Origin: an uncultured Amphritea sp.
Lineage (GTDB): Bacteria; Pseudomonadota; Gammaproteobacteria; Pseudomonadales; Balneatricaceae
Length of the DNA: 64,000 nucleotides
Direction: 5' to 3'
Assembly (NCBI RefSeq): GCF_937127095.1
Contig: NZ_CAKZLP010000056.1
Location: forward strand, 1-64,000
Shown: positions 57,649 through 64,000 of the stretch, in pieces
Layout: each line of letters starts with the position of its first letter
How positions within the stretch are numbered: position 1 is the first letter of the stretch
Notes under the pieces: model-generated
What the model saw: only the letters and a program-made list of their open reading frames with translations
Told to the model about the DNA's origin: nothing
The model's database searches: none
Program-made: the position numbers and the translations under genes

Positions 57649-58557
57649 ATGCCTAACCTGAAAACGGAAACCAGCTTGCAGCCGCTTAATCTTCTTAAAT
57701 CGATCGCCGACGCTAAAGCCAGTCTGCGAAAATCAGAGCAAAAAGTTGCTGATTACGTTCTGGAAAACCCTTCCGATGTGATCCATATGCGGATTGTCGA
57801 TCTGGCGTCTGAAGCAAATGTGAGCGAACCTACCGTCGTGCGTTTCTGTCGTGCCCTGCACTATGACGGGTTTCAGGACTTTAAACTGACGCTGGCTCAG
57901 GGGCTCGCCAGCAACGCCAACTTTGAGCAGTTCTCCCTCAACACCAAAGATACGGTGAGTGAGTTCAAGCAGAAAATTTTCGACTCTACCGTCGGTAATA
58001 TGATGCGGGTTCGGGAAGAGCTGGATGCCAATACTCTGGAAGAGGCGATCAATGCGATTGCCAGCACCAATCGGCTTGAACTCTATGGCTTTGGCGCATC
58101 AGCACCGGTGTGTAATGATGCGCAACATAAGTTTCACCGCCTTAAAATTGCCGCCTCGGCCTATTCCGACCCCCACATGCAGATGATCTCGGCCACCACA
58201 CTGACGGAGAAGGATGTGGTCATCGCCATCTCCCAGACCGGTCGCACCAAAGACCTGCTGCATGCAGTAAAGCTGGTCAAAGATGCCGGCGTTACCGTCA
58301 TCTCACTTTGCCCCAGCAATACGCCCCTGTCTGATCTCGCCAGCATCGCCATTCATATCGATCTGGAAGAGGATAAAGACCTCAGCACCCTGATGTCTTC
58401 GCGGGTTGTTCACCTGGTGGTGATTGATGTGCTAGCGGTAGGCGTGGCGATGAAGCTGGGACCGGGACTACTCGATCATCTGAAAACTATTAAGCGCAGC
58501 TTAAAAAGTTTACGTCAAAACGATAAACGCCTGCCACTGCGCAAGCCCGAAGAATAA
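57649..58557 (+). CDS. hexR: HexR-like transcriptional regulator (RpiR family)
   Basis: A 302-residue RpiR-family regulator: an N-terminal helix-turn-helix (IVDLASEANVSEPTVVRFCR) and a C-terminal SIS sugar-phosphate domain (LELYGFGASAPVCNDAQHKF, VIAISQTGRTKDLLHAV). HexR represses Entner-Doudoroff and glycolytic genes and is released by 2-keto-3-deoxy-6-phosphogluconate. None of those target genes is in the window. It is divergent from the TakP-like gene, which makes keto-acid uptake a possible local target. Confidence 0.87.
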   Translation: MPNLKTETSLQPLNLLKSIADAKASLRKSEQKVADYVLENPSDVIHMRIVDLASEANVSEPTVVRFCRALHYDGFQDFKLTLAQGLASNANFEQFSLNTKDTVSEFKQKIFDSTVGNMMRVREELDANTLEEAINAIASTNRLELYGFGASAPVCNDAQHKFHRLKIAASAYSDPHMQMISATTLTEKDVVIAISQTGRTKDLLHAVKLVKDAGVTVISLCPSNTPLSDLASIAIHIDLEEDKDLSTLMSSRVVHLVVIDVLAVGVAMKLGPGLLDHLKTIKRSLKSLRQNDKRLPLRKPEE

Positions 58558-58613
58558 ATATCTCACCCCTTTCCTTTTTCTGTAACATTTCTGCGCCACT
58601 ATCTGCATCGTAA

Positions 58614-58670
58614 ACGCCTTATGTAAGGCGTATGCCCCATTGAAATTCTCTTTTTTATGTTATAAAAAAG
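58614..58670. promoter_or_regulatory. Two palindromes in front of the PA3496-like gene
   Basis: ACGCCTTA-TG-TAAGGCGT (58614-58631) and CTTTTTTAT-GTT-ATAAAAAAG (58650-58670) are perfect inverted repeats 18 bp apart, between hexR and the next gene. The first may end hexR transcription, though no T run follows directly. The second is a purely AT stem that could be an operator or an extruding element. Confidence 0.4.
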
Positions 58671-58766
58671 GGATTCCCTGTTAATCAGAAATGCGAAACG
58701 GTCTGTCAGCCTACGCTGCGTATTGGCTTTCAGGTGGACTTTACAGCGGGTATAGGAGTGCTTTCT

Positions 58767-58973
58767 ATGCTTATACGGAAAGATCAGGATCTAAACGAAA
58801 TCCAGACAACAATCTTCGATATCATCGTCGGTATTGAGGAACATGAGAATCAGGCTAGACAGAAAAGAGCCAGTCAGAAAAGCCTGGCGGTCAGGCGCGC
58901 CATCGAAGAGCGTCGACAGCGCAAAGAGCTGGAGTATCAGATTAATGATGAGCTCTGGTTTAAGGATATCTGA
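58767..58973 (+). CDS. Small basic protein, PA3496 family-like
   Basis: A 68-residue soluble protein, rich in Arg, Lys, Glu and Gln, that is probably one long helix (ASQKSLAVRRAIEERRQRKE) ending in an aromatic tail (INDELWFKDI). This resembles the PA3496 family of pseudomonads, whose role is unclear. The start is set at the ATG at 58767 after GGAGTGC; an ATG at 58734 would add 11 residues. Confidence 0.65.
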   Translation: MLIRKDQDLNEIQTTIFDIIVGIEEHENQARQKRASQKSLAVRRAIEERRQRKELEYQINDELWFKDI

Positions 58974-58984
58974 ACCTGAAGCAT

Positions 58985-59020
58985 AAAAAAGCCTGCAACC
59001 GGATTGCAGGCTTTTTTATT
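58985..59020. terminator. Bidirectional Rho-independent terminator
   Basis: AAAAAAGCCTGCAA-CCGGA-TTGCAGGCTTTTTT forms a strong stem with T runs on both strands, between the PA3496-like gene and the convergent glutamate-synthase-like gene. Confidence 0.92.
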
Positions 59021-59034
59021 TTACGTCTGAATCA

Positions 59035-60525
59035 CTACATCTCTGGATAGAGAATATCCAGCGGCACTGAGCGGCCACTATCGATCACTATCGCGGCATG
59101 TTTGCGCTTTAGTTTTCGCGGCTCGGGCACGCCGCAGGAATGCGCAATCATCTCCACCTCATGCACCAGGTTATCATGGTAGTGAGTCACCCTCACTGCC
59201 TTATCCTCTGGCACCAGCCCCCGCTGCAGATCTTTATCATGGGTGGTAATCCCGGTTGGACAGGTGTTCTTGTTACACTGCAACGCCTGGATACAACCCA
59301 GCGCAAACATGAACCCCCGTGCACTGACACAGAAATCAGCCCCCATACAGAGCGCCGCTGCCACATCAGTCGGGTTGATACACTTACCTGAGGCGATCAC
59401 CCGGATGCGCTCTTTCAGACCGTGCATTATCAATTTGTTAACCAGTATTGGCAGACTTTCCCGTAACGGCAAGCCAACACTATCCATCAGCGGCATCGGT
59501 GCAGCACCGGTACCCCCATCGCTGCTATCCAGGGTGATGAAGTCGGGCGCCTGTTCCAACCCACGGGCAATCACCCGTTCACAAAACTCATCCAGCCAGT
59601 CAGTGGAACCCAGTACCAGTTTAAAGCCCACCGGTTTTCCAGTGACTTCGCGAATATGGCACACCATGTCCAGCAGGTCATCGGCAGAGTTAACCTCCGG
59701 ATGGCGGTTCGGGCTGATCGATGCGACTCCCTCGGGAATGCCACGAATAGCAGCGATCTCAGGCGTCACCTTTTCACCGGGCAACATACCGCCCTTGCCT
59801 GGTTTAGCCCCCTGACTCAGCTTGATCTCAAACATCCGCACCTGATTGTACGCGGCCTTCTCTCTTAGCTTATCGTCACTGAGCAATCCCTGCTCATCAC
59901 GCATCCCGTACTTAGCCGTACCAATCTGACAGACGATGTCACAACCACCCTCCAGATGGAACGGCGACAAGCCACCCTCTCCGGTGTTCATCCAGCAGCC
60001 CGCTTCCCGGGCACCGTTAGACAACGAGAGGATGGCAGGTTTGGAGATAGCGCCGTAGCTCATACCGGAGATATTGAAAAAAGACTTTGCGTCATAGGGT
60101 TCACGACAATAAGGACCGATTTGTAACGGCTGATTCTTCACCGCATCCTCTTCCAACGTCGGAAAGGGGCAGTTCAGAAAATAATAGGTGCCCGGCACCC
60201 GCAGATCGCGGGATGAACCAAAAGCGATGGTGTTATCAATATTCTTTGCCGCCCGGTAACACCAGCCGCGCTGCGCCCGGTTAAACGGCATCTCTTCGCG
60301 GTCCATAGCAAAGAAGTACTGGCGGAAAAACTCTCCCAGATGTTCAAACACATAGCGGAACCGGCCAAACAGAGGATAGTTGCGACGAATGGTCTGTTTC
60401 GTCTGATGCCTGTCAATCTGATAGACAATCAGCGCGGCAATCAGCCCGCCAACAAAGATCAACAGCAGAATGCCACCCAGAATGGCTACGAACTCAATCG
60501 CAAAGCTACTGATGGGATCGATCAT
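59035..60525 (-). CDS. Membrane-anchored FMN-binding glutamate synthase family protein
   Basis: A 496-residue protein: an N-terminal membrane helix (about 12-36) then a glutamate-synthase FMN/(Fe-S) barrel without the amidotransferase and linker domains. Visible are SGMSYGAISKPAILSLSNGA, the substrate/FMN loops NTGEGGLSPFH and DSSDGGTGAAP, and the C-X5-C-X4-C triplet (CIQALQCNKNTC) that binds a 3Fe-4S cluster in GltB. It cannot use glutamine by itself. Family members are widespread and mostly uncharacterised. The start follows AGGAGTT. Confidence 0.9.
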   Translation of the reverse strand: MIDPISSFAIEFVAILGGILLLIFVGGLIAALIVYQIDRHQTKQTIRRNYPLFGRFRYVFEHLGEFFRQYFFAMDREEMPFNRAQRGWCYRAAKNIDNTIAFGSSRDLRVPGTYYFLNCPFPTLEEDAVKNQPLQIGPYCREPYDAKSFFNISGMSYGAISKPAILSLSNGAREAGCWMNTGEGGLSPFHLEGGCDIVCQIGTAKYGMRDEQGLLSDDKLREKAAYNQVRMFEIKLSQGAKPGKGGMLPGEKVTPEIAAIRGIPEGVASISPNRHPEVNSADDLLDMVCHIREVTGKPVGFKLVLGSTDWLDEFCERVIARGLEQAPDFITLDSSDGGTGAAPMPLMDSVGLPLRESLPILVNKLIMHGLKERIRVIASGKCINPTDVAAALCMGADFCVSARGFMFALGCIQALQCNKNTCPTGITTHDKDLQRGLVPEDKAVRVTHYHDNLVHEVEMIAHSCGVPEPRKLKRKHAAIVIDSGRSVPLDILYPEM

Positions 60526-60659
60526 ATTCCGAACTCCTTGGGTGTGTTTATCCGCGCATCATAAAAATTGCCAGCGCCAATCCTATCCTGTTATATCGGC
60601 ATTGCCTACGGCAACAACCATCAAATTGGGAGGGAAAGTTAAGATAGTCACAACCATGG

Positions 60660-61916
60660 TTATTCTGCCGCGGAAATCCACTCCTGCGAGACAACACGGG
60701 CTGGCTCGCGCTGCATAACCACTTCACCATTACGCACCGATAATAACACCTCGCCCTGCTGTCGAATCACCGAATAATCGTCTTCTCCATCGAGTAAAAT
60801 CAAGCTTCCAGGCTTGCCAACGCCGATACCATAACGATGCTCAACATTGAGTGTCAGGGCACTGTTATCCGTAATCAGATCCAGCGCTGAGCTGAAATCG
60901 GCATAGCCCATCATCTGACAGATATGCAGACCAAAATCGAGGGTACGGAGCAGTTTGCCATTACCCAGGGAGTACCAGGGATCGAAAATAGAATCCTCAC
61001 CAAAACAGACATTAATCCCCGCTGCGTTCAACTCTTTCACCCGGGTCAGGCCACGCCGCTTAGGGTAACTGTCAAACCGCCCTTGCAGATGGATACTTTC
61101 GGTAGGACAGGAGACAAAATTAATACCCGACTTCTTCAGTAAGCGGAACAATTTTGAACAGTAGGCGTTATCGTAAGAGCCCATTGCCGTAGTATGACTC
61201 GCGGTCACCCGTGGCCCCAGGTTATTGAACAGAGCTTCAGCCGCCAGTACTTCAAGAAAGCGGGAGTTCGGATCATCGGTCTCATCACAGTGCACATCCA
61301 CCAGCCGGTCATATTTCAATGCCAGCTCGATCACCTTTTTCATCGACGCCTCACCCAGCTCACGGGTGTATTCGAAATGAGGAATCCCCCCCACCACATC
61401 CGCGCCGATCTGCAGCGCCTCCTCCATCAGTTCAAGGCCGCCCGGATAGGAGAGCAAACCGTCCTGGGGAAAGGCCACCACCTGAATCTCAATTTTACCG
61501 GCCAGCTCATCGCGCAGGGCACAGAGGGTGCGCAAGCCAACCAGCGTCGGGTCGCTGACATCGGCGTGAGTGCGGATATACTGCACCCCGTTCTGCACCA
61601 GCAACTCGACGGTTTTCAATACCCGGCGACGAATGTCCGCTTCATTGAGCAATGGTTTTCGCTCACCCCAGCGCTCGATCCCCTCAAACAATGTGCCACT
61701 CTGGTTCCAGTTGGGTTCCCCCGCGGTCAGTGCCGCATCGAGATGGATATGGGGTTCAACAAACGGTGCACACGCCAGTTTTCCATCCGCATCAACCTGG
61801 TCTGTCGTCGCATCTAAGCGAGTGCTTTGTTCACTGATAGCAGAGAAATAGCCATTATCGATCTTCAGGGTATACAGTGCCGTTTTCTGACGCAGACGGG
61901 CGTTAATGATCTCCAT
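60660..61916 (-). CDS. codA: Cytosine deaminase (CodA-like amidohydrolase)
   Basis: A 418-residue amidohydrolase close to E. coli CodA. Metal ligands are in EPHIHLDAAL (HxH), VDVHCDETDDPNSRF and SHTTAMGSY, with the catalytic Asp loop at CFGEDSIFDPWYSLGNG. E. coli has GHDDVFDPW there, so the His before and the Asp after the metal-binding Asp are Glu and Ser here; the preference may therefore differ from cytosine. FPQDGLLSYPGG and IHLQGRFDSYPKRRG are conserved. It overlaps pucR by 14 bp and completes a codB-pucR-codA operon. Confidence 0.9.
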   Translation of the reverse strand: MEIINARLRQKTALYTLKIDNGYFSAISEQSTRLDATTDQVDADGKLACAPFVEPHIHLDAALTAGEPNWNQSGTLFEGIERWGERKPLLNEADIRRRVLKTVELLVQNGVQYIRTHADVSDPTLVGLRTLCALRDELAGKIEIQVVAFPQDGLLSYPGGLELMEEALQIGADVVGGIPHFEYTRELGEASMKKVIELALKYDRLVDVHCDETDDPNSRFLEVLAAEALFNNLGPRVTASHTTAMGSYDNAYCSKLFRLLKKSGINFVSCPTESIHLQGRFDSYPKRRGLTRVKELNAAGINVCFGEDSIFDPWYSLGNGKLLRTLDFGLHICQMMGYADFSSALDLITDNSALTLNVEHRYGIGVGKPGSLILLDGEDDYSVIRQQGEVLLSVRNGEVVMQREPARVVSQEWISAAE

Positions 61917-63147
61917 AGTTTTTCTCGCTATAACTTTCTATGTTGTGATGTTGAAACAGAATCTGCTCGATTAGTAGAGCGCTTTGCAGATTCAGCCGGG
62001 CAAACGGATCGTTCAGCGGGCAGTCGATCAATTGCTCAATCCGTTTCAGCCGGTGGCTCAGCGTATTGCGGTGGATACCCAGCGACTCAGCGGCCTGTTG
62101 CTGATTACCAAAGTAGTTCAGAAAGTGGGTCAGGGTTTCCTTTAGCATCACCGAACGCTGATCCCGGGCAAAGCACAAAGACCCCAACTGCTGCTGACAA
62201 AACTGAGACAGCAGGCTGCGTTGCGGAATCGCATCAAACAGCCGGGCAATACCCAACTGATCGTAAAAAAACAGCGCCTGATCCTGTTGCACCGCAAACT
62301 GTACCGCATGCCGGGCCTGCTCCGCCGCTTTAGCGATACTGCTTAATCCCGGCTGCAGATCACTGACGCCGGCAAACACTTCAAGTTCTGGCTGCAGCCG
62401 TTCAAGGGCCTGGCTCAGCTCTTCAGAGAGTGCCGGGGAGTGCGCCGCATTTGTCGGCCATATCACCAGCAGATCCTGCTCATATTCGAGCACCGGCCAG
62501 TCAATCCCCCGACGCATCAACAACTCAGTCAGCTTATCCTCAAGCAGAGCCCGCTCATGGATAAACTTCCACTGATCGGCAGGGTCATCACGATTAAGGC
62601 GCTGACTAAAGGCTTTCAGGCGCACGGCCAACACCGCATAGGGACGGGTATCACTTAACCCCAGGTCAGCCGCTCGCAGATGAATCAGTTCCGGGGTGTC
62701 CGCATAGCCATTGATCAGGCGAGTCAGAAACAACCGGGTCGACTGACCAATCAGGTTATCCTGCACTATGGCGTTACTGATCACCTCGGTGACCTGCACC
62801 ATCGGCAGTGAATAGGGCTGCTCAAACAGCGCAAACCCCAGCTCATTCGCCAATGCCTTCACACTACCGGGAATCATGCGGATATACTCCGGCCCGGTCA
62901 GAATCACGATGCCAGCCGCGTTGTGCTCAACCCCTTCTCGGATCAGCTGTTGCAGGTTTTGTTCACTACGCCGCTGGTTAATTCCGGTAACAAAAATAAG
63001 CTCGCCGCCGCGTAACCAGGGCCCCAGAGTTTCATCTTCCGCCACATAGGGCCAGCGAACAGCGACCTGACTGCCGCGCAAGCCCGCAACCATGCAGATA
63101 CTTTCAAGGCCGGGCAAACGCGGAATATCAGCACACAGAATTGGCAT
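61903..63147 (-). CDS. PucR family transcriptional regulator
   Basis: A 414-residue regulator with an N-terminal PucR domain (purine catabolism regulator-like, including GPWLRGGELIFVTGI) and a C-terminal PucR-type helix-turn-helix: LTHFLNYFGNQQQAAESLGIHRNTLSHRL, here given by its two ends only (LTHFLNYFG and IHRNTLSHRL). Such proteins sense nucleobase-related ligands. It is translationally coupled to codB (TAATG) and codA (14-bp overlap), so it probably controls its own operon. Confidence 0.9.
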   Translation of the reverse strand: MPILCADIPRLPGLESICMVAGLRGSQVAVRWPYVAEDETLGPWLRGGELIFVTGINQRRSEQNLQQLIREGVEHNAAGIVILTGPEYIRMIPGSVKALANELGFALFEQPYSLPMVQVTEVISNAIVQDNLIGQSTRLFLTRLINGYADTPELIHLRAADLGLSDTRPYAVLAVRLKAFSQRLNRDDPADQWKFIHERALLEDKLTELLMRRGIDWPVLEYEQDLLVIWPTNAAHSPALSEELSQALERLQPELEVFAGVSDLQPGLSSIAKAAEQARHAVQFAVQQDQALFFYDQLGIARLFDAIPQRSLLSQFCQQQLGSLCFARDQRSVMLKETLTHFLNYFGNQQQAAESLGIHRNTLSHRLKRIEQLIDCPLNDPFARLNLQSALLIEQILFQHHNIESYSEKNYGDH

Positions 63148-64000
63148 TAGCTTTTCACAGTATCAAGGGATGAGTTCACAAACGGCAACCGCAGTAACAC
63201 GGCATAGCTGATCGCAGCAGCCAACACGCCTACCACCGGTGGCAACATCGGTGAACTGTAAGCGGCTATAGATCCGATGCCGTAGGCAGCCAGACCCAGC
63301 CAGTTGAACGCAGGCAGGTTCTGATCAGCCAGTTTAGGATAATTTCCCTTATGGTTAAGCCAGAAATCAGCCATGATCACACCGCCGATCGGCGGTATAA
63401 ACGTACCCAGCAGAATCAGGAATGGGATCAGCAGGTTATACATCCCCCCAACCGCCAGCACCGTACCGATGGCGGCACCGACAACGGTCACCAGGCGGCG
63501 CTTATCGGTACGCAACAGATTGCAGCCAGCCACGGCGAAGTTGTAGATAGTATTATCCTGAGTGGTCCAGATATTCAGCAGCAGCATCAGCACCGCCAGC
63601 ACTACAAAGCCCTGGGCGATCATCACATCAACGATATCCGCCTGCTGATAGATCATCGTCCCCAGCGCGCCGGTCAGCACCATCAGGCCATTGCCGAAAA
63701 AGAACGCTGCCAGCGTCGCAATCACGGCAATCTTCGGCGTTTTGGCAAAGCGGCTCCAGTTAGTCGCCTGGGTTCCGCCACTGACGAAGGTACCGATAAT
63801 CATGGTAACCGCCGCTGCCCAGCTGAGGCTCTCGGTTGGAGTCTGTAGCATCAGGCCATTGAATCCGCCGATATCGACCATACCGGTATAAAGGCTGATC
63901 AGGATAAACAGCATCATCGCCGGCACCGCAAAACGCGACAGCAGATCAAGCCCCCGATAGCCCACCATAGCAGTGATACAGAAAGCCATACCAAAGACGA
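63147..64000 (-). CDS. codB: Cytosine permease CodB-like, C-terminal part (5' end outside window)
   Basis: About 284 residues of an NCS1-family (CodB-type) transporter. The frame stays open past the right edge, so roughly the first 130 residues are missing. At least eight membrane helices are present. GGTQATNWSRFAKTPKIA, the WTTQDNTIYNFAVAGCNLLR helix and FIPPIGGVIMADFWL match CodB, which imports cytosine with a cation. It leads the codB-pucR-codA operon. Confidence 0.9.
   Translation of the reverse strand, partial: VFGMAFCITAMVGYRGLDLLSRFAVPAMMLFILISLYTGMVDIGGFNGLMLQTPTESLSWAAAVTMIIGTFVSGGTQATNWSRFAKTPKIAVIATLAAFFFGNGLMVLTGALGTMIYQQADIVDVMIAQGFVVLAVLMLLLNIWTTQDNTIYNFAVAGCNLLRTDKRRLVTVVGAAIGTVLAVGGMYNLLIPFLILLGTFIPPIGGVIMADFWLNHKGNYPKLADQNLPAFNWLGLAAYGIGSIAAYSSPMLPPVVGVLAAAISYAVLLRLPFVNSSLDTVKS

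Noticed and set aside
58581..58596. Pho box after hexR (TGTAACATTTCTGCGC)
   Set aside because: Only the first half-site fits; the second lacks TGTCA. It also precedes no phosphate gene.

Overview
The window comes from a marine-type gammaproteobacterium, most likely of the Oceanospirillales (Oceanospirillaceae-like). The grounds are the 5' part of a gammaproteobacterial 16S rRNA gene, Pseudomonas/Oceanospirillum-style synteny (ubiB-hisI-hisE-tatABC; cytochrome c4-dsbA; engB-sRNA-polA; polA | DUF2782-thrB; pstSCAB-phoU; ubiC-ubiA-phoB-phoR) and a pilGHIJ-chpA chemotaxis cluster. The family assignment is inference; no database was searched.

Layout. 1-1058: the 16S 5' end on the minus strand, its leader with boxA, two near-identical tandem rrn promoters, and an inverted pair of small stem-loop repeats. 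1059-6716: a minus-strand block of Tat translocase, two histidine-biosynthesis enzymes, UbiB and a diguanylate cyclase. 6824-12041: dsbA, cytochrome c4, engB and polA, with a probable small RNA between engB and polA at the position that Spot 42 / ErsA occupies elsewhere. 12061-22335: an accessory segment separating polA from DUF2782-thrB. It is bounded by an imperfect 25-bp direct repeat (23/25), one copy of which spans the polA start codon. It carries an operon of glutamine-synthetase-like ligase, PhyH dioxygenase and class I amidotransferase with an AraC regulator, then a two-component system divergent from a PepSY / DUF2271 / PepSY-flavodoxin-reductase cluster, and a decayed AraC gene at its right edge. 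22459-28008: DUF2782, thrB, an 11-copy heptamer tandem repeat, uvrD with a LexA box, an SpmA-SpmB fusion and a thioesterase.

28129-41392 is mainly phosphate biology. Pho boxes precede pstS, pstC and phoB, and pstSCAB-phoU and phoBR together form a complete sense-and-import system. Between them lie a DsbA-like/REC-like/GGDEF fusion, DUF1415 and ubiCA. 41431-54091 holds cysZ, an MDR oxidoreductase, a type IV pilus chemotaxis cluster (two response regulators, CheW, PilJ, a compact ChpA and an extra PilJ-N-domain exported protein), a 622-bp gene-free stretch, two small membrane or exported proteins and YjaG. 54282-64000 is metabolic: a TRAP transporter whose binding protein (TakP-like) is convergent with its membrane subunits, HexR, a PA3496-like small protein, a membrane-anchored FMN glutamate-synthase-like enzyme, and a codB-pucR-codA operon running off the right end.

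The best candidates for something undescribed are the ligase/dioxygenase/amidotransferase operon (a possible glutamylate-oxidise-deglutamylate pathway), the PepSY flavoreductase system, the apparent fossil integration at the polA 5' end, the polA-engB small RNA, and the thioredoxin-fold diguanylate cyclase. No transposase, integrase, CRISPR array or tRNA gene was recognised.
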